Shown: piece by piece, positions 20,795-32,611 of the stretch | How the letters are laid out: every line of letters begins with the position of its first letter | Numbering within the stretch: the stretch's first letter is position 1 | Assembly (NCBI GenBank): GCA_009746045.1 | Contig: RPFO01000276.1 | Span: forward strand, 1,312,275-1,376,274 | Reading direction: 5' to 3' | DNA from: Mesostigma viride | Taxonomy: Eukaryota > Streptophyta > Mesostigmatophyceae > Mesostigmatales > Mesostigmataceae | DNA length: 64,000 bases | Translations under genes and position numbers: made by a program | Notes under the pieces: generated by a model | What the model was told of the DNA's origin: nothing | The model's input: only the letters and a program-made list of their open reading frames with translations | Databases searched by the model: none

Positions 20795-22840
20795 ACGAGC
20801 CACGAGGTAGCCATGGCTGACAGCGGAGCTCATAACTTTCACGTTTGAGCACCGAATTTAGCTCCGTGAATATCACAATATCGACGCGTCTTTTTACGAC
20901 GCACATGCTGATATAATTTTCCGTTCGAAGCTATTACGCAATATACGATGAGCAAACGCCTCTCGACGCAACGCAGCTTGGCGGCTGCGCTTAGCAATGA
21001 AAATACGTCTGCAGCCCCGGCTGCAGCTTCGCCAACCGGCCCAGAACTTAGGCAGCGGCGCCACTAGCCAAGCTCTAGTGGTCGCCCATGCAGCCCCCTG
21101 CTGAGCCCGCATCGCCAGCAGCGTCGCCAGAACCCAAGCGCAGTCGCCCTGCCGAGCCGAGCTGCCGGGGCCGAGATCGAATTTGTAGCCGAAGCCCGCC
21201 AGCCCGGTTTCTTGGACAAGTTTACCGAGGAACGCATCCTGGCCTGCGTGTTTTTTGGAAATCACGCCTCGCTTGTTGAACTGTGCAAGCAGCTCTTCCT
21301 CCGAGGTCGCCCCGAGCTTTGATCCCAGCCAGAATCGCATCATCTCTTTCGACAGCTTTCCCAGCCTCCGCCGCCCCCACCTCCAGCAATTTGCTTTCTT
21401 TTCCCTCCTTGGACGCTCCATCGAGGAGCTTTGGCCCCCAAAGCCCCTCACCACCACCTTAACCGAAGCCTCCATCCGCTCACTCCTCGATCCAGGAGGC
21501 CCTCAAGGAGCACGTGGCCCCCATCGCCGCAGATGTGGCGGTCATGGTGAGCACGTACGCTGGCTGCCGAGCTCCCCCTCCTCTCCACCGCCACCTCCAC
21601 CATCTCCACCGCCACCTCCACCCTCCTCGCCTCCTCCACCGCCACCACCTCCACCTCCGACGCCATCACCGCCCAGCTCCGTGACATCGACCAGCGTCTT
21701 AAGGACAACGCCATCGCTATCGAGGTTCTGCAGAACACCGCAGGCCTCACCGCCCAGGCGGTGAAGGACATTGCCGCCAAGCCAGCCCCGGCTGCATGGC
21801 CTGGCCGGCGATGCTCCTCCCATCACCACCTGGGCGGATCGACATGCTTAAGCAACATACCACCTCGATCCACCACCTCCGCCGTCGCAGCCCAGCTCCA
21901 ACGGCAGACGCTTGACCTCCGCGAGGAGGCCGAGCTCGCCAAGCGCAGCCTCAACGACATCGTCAAGAACTTCACCATGGAGGAAGGTGAGACTTCCGAG
22001 AAGCTTTTGCGTGCGTTTGAGAGAGAAATCCTTGGTCGCATGGGCCTTAACGGTGAGATCGAGCTGGCCGCCCACCGCCTTCCCCGCGCGCGGGGTAAGG
22101 CAGGGCCGCCCCCGCTCCTTCTCACCCCGGCGGACAAGATTTCTTTTCTCAGACGCCGCAAGCGCCGCCCGGGCTCGAGAAGACTCTCTTCACCCTTGAT
22201 GACGACTTGACCCTGGCGCAGCAACAACGGCGACGGGAGCTATGGCGGCGACCTACCTCCAGCTCCGGCAGACCAAGGCGGGGCAGCCGGTGTACTGGAA
22301 GGGGGCGGCCATCTACGTCGGCCACAAGCCCTGGTAGGCGACCCCGCCGGCCCCCCCCCCAGCGGCCCCAGCAACTCCAGACGCCCCCGCTTAGGGGAAT
22401 ACAGCAGTAGTAGTGCAGAATAGATAGACCGTGGCCATGTACGCCTCCTAGAGGCACTATCCCAGCTAAGCCCCGCGCTTTATTTAATCATGTACATGTG
22501 TGCCTATGATGTGCCACACTCCAGACGATGCCTAGCCTTATTTAGTAATGTTGTGCCCATGGATGCCGGGAGTAACTCTCTGCTGAGATGCCATGCCCTA
22601 GCTTTTTGTATAGCCATGCTGATCTTCCCCCCCATGACAGGCTCCCCCTTCGCTGGGCATAGCTTGAAGATCATGGGGATGCAAGTGCCCTGGTGCACCT
22701 AGAGCACTGAAGGGTCCTTTACATTCCCACCCTTGCAGGAAGTAGCTTAGAATGTATGATAGGCCATATGCCCCTTCTCTGGGCTATGTGCTACATATAC
22801 TCCCAACGGAGTTATGTTCCTAATTAATTAATTCATTAAT
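20795..22840 (+). mobile_element. ORF1-only non-LTR retroelement copy C
   Basis: This is the same family and length class as the element at 7642-9775. The 5' end is GAGCCACGAGGTAGCCATGGCTGAC (20797-20821). The body is the ORF1-like gene at 20948-22337. The 3' UTR ends with GTGCTACATATACTCCCAAC (from about 22787), GGAGTTATG and a TTAA-rich tail. No RT, endonuclease or RNase H is present. I could not find a clear TSD, because both flanks are other element copies with AT-rich tails. Confidence 0.75.
20948..22337 (+). pseudogene. L1 ORF1p-like RNA-binding protein gene (copy C)
   Basis: The frame opens with MSKRLSTQRSLAAALSNEN and the intended stop is the TAG at 22335, about 463 codons if frames are joined. 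The best preserved part is one frame at 21761-22210: VKDIAAKPAPA, AAQLQRQTLDLREEAELAKR, EKLLRAFEREILGRMGL, NGEIELAAHRLPRARGKAG, and LTPADKISFLRR. The next frame gives DDDLTLAQQQRRREL, and a third gives ATYLQLRQTKAGQPVYWKGA ending IYVGHKPW. The coiled coil followed by an xxAHRxxRxRxK / DDLT / YWKGA layout resembles the L1 ORF1p RNA-binding and C-terminal domains (pattern recognition only). At least three frame changes make this copy a likely pseudogene. Confidence 0.62.
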
Positions 22841-22855
22841 GCCCCTTCTCAAGGG

Positions 22856-23115
22856 CTATTAACTAATTGATTAATTAATTAGGAACATAACTCTGTTAAT
22901 TGGGAGTACATGTAGCACATATCCCTGAGAAGGGGCATATGGCTTCTAATACATTCTGAGCTACTTCCTGCAAGGGTGGGTATGTAAGCTACCCTTGCTC
23001 TGGGTGCGTGCAGGGCACCTGCACCCCCATGATGTATCAAGCTATTCTGATCAAGCTATGCCCAGCTAAGGGGGAGCCTGTCATGTGGGGCCGGGGGAAG
23101 ATCATCATGGCTAAA
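22856..23115 (-). mobile_element. 5'-truncated ORF1-only family 3' end
   Basis: On the minus strand it reads from the GGGGAGCCTGTCATG region to GGCCTAGCTTCCTGC-like words and the terminal GTGCTACATGTACTCCC with a TTAATTAA tail. It faces copy C tail to tail across about 25 AT-rich bases (22830-22860). Confidence 0.6.
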
Positions 23116-23119
23116 CAAT

Positions 23120-24939
23120 TAAATTAAACACGTGCTCCCGTTGGGGAGTACGTCACGGAGCACCGAAGTGCTTTTAATCCGCCTAGCTGTGTGTGCACAA
23201 CATGCAGGAGAAAGGGCATGCAGAGACCCCCAGTCTCCTTCATGCCAAAGGCATGCCACAGCTGCATGCGGGCACGCTAGCTAAACGGACACGCTTAACG
23301 ATCCGGCAGTCTGTGGGTGCAATAAGACCCATGTGAGCATATCGATCATAACAAGGAGCGTGGGCAAGTAATCTAGCTGATCGAAGCCAGGACGCAGCAT
23401 GGCTGTACAAGGACTACTTAAGCTAAGGCTGTACGTGGCTGGTTGTGTACCGTGAGTTAGCGCCTTAGCGGTGCACGTGATAGTTAGGTAAGGTGGCACA
23501 ACTAGGCAAACATTCTAAGCATGGCTGCCATGGCGGCAGTGACTACCAATGAAGTCAAGCTAGGGCTATACACTGAGCTATTCTAGCCCGCTGGGGGCGT
23601 CCACATCTTCTGTGGTTGATCATCAGGTCCCCGCCCCTCCAGTACACCTTGGGCTTCTGGGGGCCCCTGCTTGTGGCGGAGGTATTCACGCCACAGGTCA
23701 CGTCGCTGCTGCTGCTAAGCTGAGCATGCACTGCATGAGCGGGGGTCAGGTCGTCGGTCGTCCAGCGTCCAGGTACGTGAGGTCGTGCAACCGCTTGCGA
23801 CCGGAGAGACTGGAACCGCTGCTTGTCCTCACGGGAGGGAAAGGTGATCGGCAGGACTGGTGGGGGAGCCGCCTTGTCCCGTGAGTGGGGAAGGCGGTGG
23901 CACCCACGCAGTTCTACCTCACCTACCAGGCCCATGAGGGTAACTGAGGAGCTGGTCCTTAAGCTCGTCGGCAAGGCGGAGGTTGACCTCTCACCTGGCT
24001 TCTGGGGGAAGCGACGCAGCACCACCCGGCAGTCGCGGCGGGCGCGGTCGGTGGCCTCCCGTTGTTGAGCCTGGCGAAGGTCTGGCAAGCTCCTGGAGCT
24101 TCGTATAGCGATGGCGTCGGTGGTGGAGGCGGTCGCTGTCCGCAGCAGGTCCCGGCATAGCCGGGAGAGGGGCGCGAGGTCACCAGCATCCAGCCGGGGT
24201 GGCTGGGATGCGATGGTGGCCGTCTGCTCCGCTATCTTTGGGACCTGTGAGGCAAGCGAGGGCCTCGGTGCGGGCGGTGATGGCTTCAAGCTTCTTTATG
24301 CCGCACGCCGCACTTGCCCTCCACCTGGTTAAGGCGAGAGACAAGTGCAGCGTGCGTCTCAGATGCCTGCGCCGCGGTGTGCAGCGTCGTGAACTGGGCC
24401 GGCCGCTGAAGCTTGCATGTGGACGACCTTGGTTTCCACATTGGAGACCCGGGCCTCCACTGCCGTGTTCAGTGAGCGTCGTGTTCAGCGAGGTCAGCTT
24501 CTCGGCCATCGGCCAGGTCACGTGCTCCTCCAGCACTGCTCGGATGTCATCCTTGCAGAGGGAGGAAGCCGATGTGGCTGTCGGCCGCGCAGGCTGGGCT
24601 GGGGCGCGGATCTTGGCGTCGGTTTTGGCCATAGGTAGCTCAGTGGTAGAAGCTGCACAGGATGGCGAGGCGTTGTTGGAGCTCTGGCCTGGTATGGAAC
24701 GCATCCTGGTTGTCGGCGGGGATGGGCCCTGTGACCCCATGGAGCTTGCGTTCCTGTGCTAAGTAACGCACTATTTCGGCGCATTCTTTTGTGGTAAGGT
24801 GCAGTCAGTGCTGAAAAGAAAAGCGGTCGTAATCTGGTAGGTACTTTCGCCATTTGTCAGTGTTCGTGGCAGGGTTTCTTTGGCTCGGGCGAGGCGCTTG
24901 GCAATGGGTTTGCTGGCGATCATGCTGTTGATACGCCGC
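23120..24939 (-). mobile_element. ORF1-only retroelement copy D (divergent subfamily)
   Basis: On the minus strand, frames at 24740-24180 and 24289-23555 carry an ORF1-like protein: LCKDDIRAVLEEHVTWPMAE (coiled-coil start), GEVELRGCHRLPHSRDKAA (the GEIEL..HRLxRxRxK block), PSREDKQRFQSL, DDLTPAHAV and VYWRGGDLMI. The order matches copies B and C but residues differ clearly. Its 3' end at 23125-23160 reads GTGCTCCGTGACGTACTCCC then CAACGGGAGCACGTG and a TTTAATTTAATT tail, a variant of the shared terminal motif. Interrupted frames suggest a dead copy. Confidence 0.6.
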
Positions 24940-24951
24940 GCACAATTGTAT

Positions 24952-25420
24952 TAAAAATTAAATTGAATTATAACATGCCTCCGTGGGGAGGTCATGTGGC
25001 ACATATTCCATGATGGATGGGGTGGAGGAAGCCGCGTGATCGAACTATACTAACTCTAAGCTATCTAGAAAATCCTAACTACACTACTCATCAAAACTCC
25101 TCCTCCGCTTGGGGGGAGGTGGCTTGCCCACAGGGTCGGGCGTGTGCGCCTTGACAATCTTCTTCCACCGCGTCTTGTCCTGCATGACAGTCCAAAGACG
25201 GGAGAGAGAGTGGATGCGGTGCTCAAACTGGGCTGGGACCACTAGGTCGTCCAGCAACATCTGAACGTAGTTCGTGACAGGTTTCCCGACCCGTTTGGGA
25301 ATGTCCGCGGGGCCAGGCCAGCCGGTCAGAATGTGCCGCCCTGGCTGGCAAAGCCGCTGGGGGCCGGCCAGACCGAGGGTGGTGTCGACCTGGCTGGTGC
25401 GGGCAAGGTGTCCTACAAAT
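24952..25420 (-). mobile_element. 5'-truncated LINE copy F1 with 12-bp TSD
   Basis: This is a 469-bp copy of the 3' part of the LINE at 35032-37572 in the same orientation, nearly identical to about 35030-35500. It encodes the RT C-terminus (PKRRRR region near 25100) and ends in the GTGCCACATGACCTCCCC terminal motif with an AT-rich tail. GCACAATTGTAT flanks it at 24940-24951 and 25421-25432, the signature of target-primed reverse transcription. Confidence 0.85.
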
Positions 25421-25466
25421 GCACAATTGTATGACTTGAGAATATTCTAAGGACCATGGGCCGGAC

Positions 25467-25534
25467 AAGCTTAGAGTTAGGATAGCTCGATTACGCGGCT
25501 TCCTCCACCCCACCCATCCATCATGGAATATGTG
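25467..25534 (+). mobile_element. 5' half of split LINE tail copy F2
   Basis: A plus-oriented 3' end of the same LINE (AAGCTTAGAGTTAGGATAG to GGAATATGTG) that continues at 34960-35013 beyond the LTR element. ATGGGCCGGAC at 25456-25466 and ATGGGCTGGAC at 35014-35024 (one mismatch) are its TSD. It is interrupted by the LTR retrotransposon. Confidence 0.8.
25530..25534. repeat. Left 5-bp TSD of the LTR retrotransposon
   Basis: ATGTG directly precedes the 5' LTR and is repeated at 34955-34959 directly after the 3' LTR. Confidence 0.9.
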
Positions 25535-26237
25535 TGTAACAACCAAATGTTACATCCAAAGTTTTCCTACTGTTGAATCTTATTATGAGTTCTTTAGGAC
25601 AATTATTTGAGAAGTTAGGAGGCTTCGACGTCTGATAGATATTGGGCCTGCTGAGATCTGTCGAATCTATTGTTCTACCCTCATTGGTCGTGGCCTGATC
25701 CACGTAGGGTACTTTGCATGGTGTTGTTTAGTCAGTCATAGATTCTCTGCAGTACCGTTGTACCTGGTGGATTTGGTTCCAGGTCATTGAGATTTCGTAT
25801 GTGCTGGCTTTGTGTTGTGTGGAGGATTCGGAGGCTAAGATCTTATCTTGAGTGATCCTCACTTTTGATTGGTCCTTCCGGGTTAGGGTTGGATGGATGC
25901 TGCGTGCACGATGACTTTTATCCTGTTTGGGGCGGCCGTGCATGTGTGCGTACGTGAGAGCTAAAGCTATGGTGTAATTCAAGGGTTTCCTTGTTTCATC
26001 AATCAAACAACCCTTGCCAAAAGTCAACTATAACTTCAACAGATAGTCGACTTGGATATAACTTGTCTGTTGTGTCTAACAAGGGTGGGGACTCATTCCC
26101 TTAACTGTTGAAGATCCATCTTCATTGCTTCTCTGGACGTGAAGTTATCTGTCGCGACTCCAACCCAGGTATAAAGATCTTTTCACGCTAATGTTGATAC
26201 TGAGGCTGTTGCAAACACAACATTTTTAGTCGTTACA
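25535..26237 (+). repeat. 5' LTR
   Basis: Begins TGTAACAACC and ends CGTTACA; same length as 34252-34954. It should carry the promoter and polyadenylation signals. The terminal inverted bases are TGTAAC / GTTACA. Confidence 0.92.
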
Positions 26238-26238
26238 T

Positions 26239-26250
26239 TGGTATCGGAGG
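26239..26250 (+). promoter_or_regulatory. Primer binding site, initiator-tRNA-Met type
   Basis: TGGTATCGGAGG starts one base after the 5' LTR and resembles the TGGTATCAGAGC complement of the 3' end of initiator methionine tRNA used by many Ty3/Gypsy elements. Confidence 0.75.
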
Positions 26251-26459
26251 TTTCTACCTAGGTGTTGGTTGTCTTGACAGTATTAGTTCACGATTAACAA
26301 TGGAATTCTTGCCAGACCCAGAGAGGGTACGTTATGCTGTGTATTCGGACAGTTCTTAAGAGTGTGACTCATCCTTATGTGACAGTCTTGCTCTGAGAAC
26401 TGCCTTGAGCCCATAAGTCTCTAACGTTCCCCAGTCCGGCATGCGCGACCCATGGAGTG

Positions 26460-28205
26460 ATGAGTAACCCGGAGACACAACCACCGTTATCAAGTAAGAG
26501 AGTTGAAGATGCAACCACATCTTTAGCAGCTCAACGGACGACCGGTGATGAAAGGGTTTCATCATCTACTCCCAGACGTCAACTATTTGGAGATACCACC
26601 TTAATGTCTGCTTCCCGCAGATATTCGCTGTCGGTCGGCCCAAAGTTCTCCATCTTGCCCCTCGGTGTGCAACCAGGCGAGCCCTCCCTGCGTGGCATTG
26701 GTAGAGGTGGACCACGGTTCTCCAACGTGGGACACGCGTTCGCCAGCACCCGAATACGGTTCGGCTATTCGTTTTGGCTACAACACGGTGCCGGGGCGAG
26801 ACGGCACTCGGCTAGCGGCTGACGAGCTGACAGCGGAGAAAATTCGATTACAACATGAACGTGAGGAAGCTGCGAGAGCTAGAAGTGTGGCGGAAGCGCT
26901 GGAGAAGAGTGTGGGTAGGACTATTGCGCGTGTGCAGCAACTTGAGTCGCAAGGGCAGGCGGGCGATGGAGAGTCTGTTTTCGTGGATCAACCGTCTCCA
27001 ACACTGGGTATACGAAGGGTATATGCGGTTGACGCTCCTTTTGTTGATGAAGGGACAGATGCACAGGGGCATGAGCCTCCACGGCTCTCGGTGGCTGCGA
27101 CATGCCGGAGAGTCAGAATGCACCACACGCCCCAGTGATGGAGCTCACGTCTTTGTATCCTCGTACTGTTCCTTTTCCCAAGGTGGAGTCGGTAGACAAG
27201 CTATCGCTGACCAACCTTACCCATCGCAGCTTCGACCATTTCTCCACCAAGTTTCAGGATGTCTTCGCTATCCACTTCGCCAACTACGGGCCCAAGGCAG
27301 AGGAACGTCTCACGATGGACATCCAGAAGAGAATGGTTAGGCAGCGGATGAGCGACAGTGCCAGCGACCGTTTTGATGAGTTTTTGCGTTCTGTGGCTGG
27401 ACGTGCGTGTACCGACCTCCCCTCTCTCCTATTGGGCTTTCGCCGGTTTCTGTTACCCCAGGATCAGCTTCGCATGGATCGGGACGCACTGGCTAACTGT
27501 ACGCAGGCTGGTTTGACGCTGCCACAGTTCGTGGAGCAATTCACCAACCTTAGAGCCAAGATTCCCCAATGCTCTGACGCAGAGGCGCTTCACAGACTAC
27601 TGCATGGCATGGCTCCACACGTGCGACTGGATGTGGACAAGCACTTCTCCCAGTTCGACTACGTGGACTGGCAATGGGACAAGGTGTTGTCTTATGTGCT
27701 CACCCTTTGTCGTGTGCCTGCTTTTTCTGTCAAGTGGGAGCCTGTGGCCACGCCAGTGCCACCCATCAAGAAGTCCCTGAACCAGCTGGATGACCTCCTG
27801 GGGGAGCTCAATGCCTTGGATCCCACCCAGGGTAACTGTTTTATCTGCAACCAGCCAGGTCACTTTGCACGGGACTGCCCTAGACGGGACCAGTTTCCCC
27901 CTGCCACGAGAGGACCTTTTGGCGCCCTGCCATCTCCCAGGCCACCCAACCTTCCTCCTGGCGTTCCTGCTGGCGATCACCGGATGCAGCCAGGGTTCCA
28001 GCCCAACTTCCAGCCCTCTGGGAGGTTCCAGTCCCGCGCTCGGCCCTTCAGCAGACAGGATAAGCGTAGGATGGTGAACGCTCTCATGCAGCTGCTGGCA
28101 GATGAGGAGGATGGGGGGGACGAGGATGAGCCTCCAGCACCACCTGAGCAGCTTCCACCATCAGGCAGTGGAGCACTCCCAGACCCACCTGAGTCAAAAA
28201 ACTAG
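26460..28205 (+). pseudogene. gag: Gag polyprotein of the chromovirus, in shifted frames
   Basis: Structural protein that would form the particle. Three overlapping frames carry it: 26460-26822 (basic, Ser/Thr-rich N-terminus), about 26750-27138 (helical, EKIRLQHEREEAARARSVAE) and 27102-28205. The last contains the capsid-like part (LSLTNLTHRSFDHFSTKF; RLHGMAPHVR-like helical region) and a CCHC zinc knuckle CFICNQPGHFARDC at about 27837-27878, followed by a Pro- and acidic-rich tail. The two frame changes near 26800 and 27110 return to the first frame. They may be mutations, assembly indels, or (for the second) a true upstream ORF. Confidence 0.75.
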
Positions 28206-28231
28206 TTGGGTCCCCAGGTCATCCTTCTGTC

Positions 28232-30348
28232 ATGGCCAGGTCTGACCTGCCTGCTGTTGACGTTAGGCCAGTGAACACTGTGGGTGCTTCTGACCCTGCT
28301 GTCCCTGTGGGTCCTCCTGTACCAGGTCACTTACTCAAGTTTCAGGCTAGGCTCCTCAACGTGCCAGTCCCTTGGCTCAGCCAGCTTGCTTGTTTATGAT
28401 TGATTCTGGTGCTGGCAGTAATTATATTGCTGCATCCTTGGTGCAGGAGTTGAAGTTGCCTGTGTTGGCCCACCCCACACCTGTCATGGTGCAGTATTCT
28501 GATGGCAGGAGAAGCTGCTCACCTGGCTATGTGCAGCTCATCTTCCAAGTTTGTTCATCCCAGACTTTGGAAGTGACAGCAGATGTCATTCCCCTCACGG
28601 CAGCAGATGTGATTTTGGGGATCCCATGGTTGTCTGACACCAATCCTGCTATTTCTTGGCCTGACAGGGTGGTCCAGTTCAAGGATGGGACAGTGTGGGA
28701 TGCTACCTGTGTGTTGCCAGGGGGGAGAAGAACAGCCACTGAGTGCTGTTCCACACAGACAGCTGTCAATGATGGCAAGGGAGGGGAAGCAGGTGCGAAA
28801 GGGGTGGATCAAGAGCCGACTTTGGAGGAGAAACGGGCTGCCCTACTGAAGCATGTGTGGTCTGCCAAGCATACTCTGTCTTATTTGGCCACCTATCCAG
28901 TGGAACACATCTTTTTCCTGCATTTGGTGCCTAATGAACCTGAGTCTGCTAGTGGTCATTCTGTCAATGCTGTCAGTTCTACTGTCACCACTGAGCAACA
29001 ACAGCAGCATGATGCCTTGTTGGACAGGTATGGAGCCATCTTTGAGGACAAGATGCCCCAGTATCCTCCTGAGGGACCCATCACACATGTCATCAAGTTG
29101 GTAGAGGGTGCTCGTCCTCCTTTTGTGCCTATGTACAGGATGGGCCCTGCAGAGATGGCAGAGCTGAAGACCATACTTATTGGCCTGTTGGAGGCTGGTC
29201 TGATCCTCCCAGCTAACAGTCCTTTCAGTTCTGGGTGTTTGCTTGTACCCAAGCATGATGGGGGGTGGAGGTTGTGCATTGACCTGAGGGGACTGAACAA
29301 GGTGACTGTCAAGTCCAGGTACCCTCTGCCCAGAATTGATGAGTTGCTGGAGAGGACTGCAGGAGCTGCCTTCTTTACCAAGTTTGACCTCAGGCATGCT
29401 TTCTGGCAGATCAGGGTGGCTACTGAGGACATCCCCAAGACGGCCTTTTCTACCCCATGGGGACAGTTCCAGTGGACAGTAATGCCCATGGGTGCCTCTA
29501 ACAGTCCTGCCACTATGCAGATGTTTGTCAATGCCATCTTTGGCCACCTGACTGGAAATGCCCTGCCCCAGATCTCACCTGACCTTCGCAACCCCAGGTT
29601 CAAGGACATTGCCCACTTGTGTGACACTACCAGGGTGGTCTTCAGGACTTGTGTGGTCGTCTACCTGGACGACATTCTGGTACACTCTCGTACCTTCAGG
29701 GAGCACCTGGAGAACGTGGAGGAGGTCCTTAAGGTGATCCATCAGTATCATCTGTCGGTGAAGAGGTCCAAGGTGGAGTGGGGCCAAGAGGTGAAGTTTC
29801 TGGGCTACCAGCTGAGCGCTGCAGGTATGACTCCTGAGGCCAGCAAGGTCTCTGCTGTTTTGGAGTGGCCTGTGTTGAAGTCAGCTCAGGATGTCAGATC
29901 CTTTCTGGGCCTGGTGGGCTGGTACCGACGGTTCATCCCTGACATGGCGGCCATCTCTGGTCCCCTGTTAGCCCTGCTCAAGAAGGATGTTCCCTTTGAG
30001 TGGACTGCAGCATGCCAGCAAGCTTTTGATGTGTTGAAGCAGAAGCTTACCACTGCTCCCTTGTTGGTGGGCCCCAACCCAGACTTGCCATACCAGGTTA
30101 GGTCTGATGCCTCACAGGGTGCTATTGGTGCAGTACTAATGCAAGATCATGGTAAGGGCCCTCAACCAGTGGAATACATGTCCAGGAGTATGACGTCTGC
30201 AGAACGTAACTACCCTGTTCATGAGCAGGAGCTGCTGGGATTGGTGGTGGCCTGTCACAAGTGGGAACACCTACTGAAGGGGGCCAGTTTTCTGTGGCCA
30301 GCAGCGCCAGGATGGGCAGGGCAACGAGTCTATTACCCTGATGACTGA
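28232..30348 (+). CDS. pol: Pol part 1: protease, reverse transcriptase, start of RNase H
   Basis: A frame opening at ATG 28232 passes near 28380 into the frame that runs to 30348. Retropepsin active site FMIDSGAGSN lies at about 28393-28422, followed by DVILGIPWL. The RT domain begins with LIGLLEAGLILPANSPF and LVPKHDGGWRLCIDLRGLN. It has FFTKFDLRHAFWQI and the catalytic VVYLDDILVHS (about 29656-29688), then FLGYQLSAAGM and FLGLVGWYRRFIPD. RNase H starts at VRSDASQGAIGAVL (about 30097). The frame ends early at 30348 inside RNase H; the missing part (TDHRPL) is in the next frame at 30341. As written the polyprotein is broken. Confidence 0.85.
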
Positions 30349-32563
30349 CCACAGGCCCTTGGTACATGTGTTGGAACAGACCCGGATGAGTAAGAGGATG
30401 GCTGGATGGATGGAGTTCCTGGGGGGGTTTGGACCTTTCTCTGTGAGGTACATTCCTGGTACGCAGAATGTGGTGCCTGACGCCCTGTCCAGGAGGAGGG
30501 ATTTGATGGGAAGTTTTCATGAGGACTTGGACATCTGTGCTGCCCTGATTTCTGTGGTAGAGTGTGGAGCCTTGACTAGAGCTCAGGCCAACAACCAGAA
30601 GGTTTCTCAACTGTTGACACCACCTGTAGGGAATAACGGTGGTCCCGTGATGCTCATCGACCAGGGCTCTGTCCCAGAGTTGACAGGCGTCCAGGAGGGT
30701 GTCCAGTCACTGTCTGACAGTCTTAGGAGAAGTCCTGAAGGTGTGGTGCCCACTCCCACAGTGCAGCCAGGTGAGGGAGGCCCTGCTAGGCGCAGCAGAG
30801 GTAGGCCCAGGAAGTGGGTCATGGACCCTGTGTTGGTAGGCCGGTCCAAGGTGTTGGCCTCTCAGGTGATGGCAAGGTCAAAAGGGCCTATAGCTACTAC
30901 TGTCTCATCCAAGCAGTTGGTGGCTAGCCCTGGGCAGGAAGAGGAGATGCAGATGCAGCCCCTGGGACCTGACAAGGACCTGGTGTTGCCTAATCCTTTA
31001 AATATTTCCCTGCTGGACGTCATCAAGGCCTTCACCAAGACGGAGGACATGGCTACTGCAGCTATCCAGAGGGGCAACTTTGGCAATAGACCTGTAGAAT
31101 ACTGGGAGGGCGTTCTGTATGTTCACACTCATGATGCAGAGCACACGGTGACTAGAAAAGTGTATGTGCCTGAGATGGCCATTCCCACAGTGTTACATTG
31201 TTTCCATGACGATGTGACTGCGTGTCATCCTGGTTATGCTAAGCTACTTCATGAGGTGCAGCAGAGGTTTTGGTGGCCTGGCCTTTATCAGGATGTTAAG
31301 GCCTATGTGGATTCCTGTGACTCCTGCCAGAGAAATAAGGTCAGGAACCAAGCCACGCCCATCTTTCCCATGGCTATGCCCATTCCCCTGCGCCCTTGGA
31401 TCAGTGTGACTATGGATTTTATCTGTGGTCTTCCCATGTCAGATGGTGGCAATGACAGGATCCTTGTGGTCATGGACAGGCTTCCAGGATGTGCCATCTG
31501 ATTCCTTGCAATACTCATCTCACCGCTGCACAGTGTGTGGATTTGTTTATGAAGGAGATCTACCGTCTGCACGGCATGCCTAGAGTGATCATCACTGATC
31601 AGGACCCCCTTTGGCTGTCAGGGTTTTGGAAGTCATTCTTTGACATCCTAGACACTAAGCTGGCTTCGGTGTGGCATACAGGTGTGCCAGTACTGGGGCG
31701 GTGGAGAGGATGAACAGAATTGTCAGGGAGTGTCAAAAGCACTATTGTACCACGACAACAAGGACTGGGACAAGAAGCTACCTTTCATAGAGTTCGCAAT
31801 CAACAACTCTCCTCTGGCTCCTCACCAGATGTCCCCCTTCGTGATCTGCAATGGCCAGTGTCCCTTGACACCATTCGACTTGGAACTGCCTGACAGAGAC
31901 GCTGAAGGCCCTTTCCAGCGACGTCTTGGTTCAGTCCAGCAGTTGTTGGCTTCCTTCCAGGAGGCTCACAGCATTGTGGCTACCCAGCTGTTGAGGACAC
32001 AGGACAAGTACCTGACTAACGCCTGGCAGCAAACGGTGGCCAGTCATTCCTTTGTAGCTCCTGGGGACTTGGTGTTGTTGGAAGCCAACAGAGTGCTGCC
32101 TGAGAAGGAGCAATGCAGGAAACTGCAACCACTCTGGTTGGGTCCTTACCCAGTGTTGGCAACCTTCCACTATGGTACAGTGGTCCAGGTCCAAGTGCCT
32201 TCTCACTGGAAGCTCAGGAATAATATTTTTCACCTAGCCCAGCTGAAGCTGTACAGGCGCAACACCTTACCAGGCAGATTGTCTGCCCCTTTGCCTTATG
32301 AATTGGATTCTGAGGGGGAGAAGATCTATGAAGTGGAGCGGTTGTTGGCTCACAGGGTGAAGGGGAAAGGTCGTACCAAACAGTTGCAGTTTAAGGTACA
32401 CTGGAAGGGAGAGCTAGAGGTGACTGCTACGTGGCTGTGGTTGTCTGATCTCACCAACAGTCACTCTGCTGTACTAGAGTATTGTCAGCGTCATGGTATC
32501 ACCTTGCCTGAGTGGTATGTCATGGGCTCTGAGCGGTGTGCTCCCCTTCATAGCTCCCAGTGA
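30341..32563 (+). pseudogene. pol: Pol part 2: RNase H end, integrase, chromodomain (frameshifted)
   Basis: The frame 30341-31501 carries TDHRPLVHVLEQ (RNase H), YIPGTQNVVPDALSR, the integrase HHCC zinc module (LHCFHDD...CHPGY...CDSCQRNK, about 31193-31335) and the first catalytic Asp in SVTMDFICGLP (about 31404). It stops at 31501. The core continues at 31489-31713 with the second Asp (IITDQDPLW). The Glu segment AVERMNRIVREC reads in a third frame near 31697-31732. The fourth part, 31682-32563, holds FIEFAINNSP, the GPY/F-like WLGPYPVLA, and a chromodomain (YEVERLLAHRVKGK...LQFKVHWKG, about 32325-32455). Integrase inserts the cDNA; the chromodomain may steer it to marked chromatin. Confidence 0.85.
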
Positions 32564-32611
32564 GCACTGCTAACACCTCTTTTTGGTGTTTTGTGTCTGT
32601 GGTTGCCAGCC

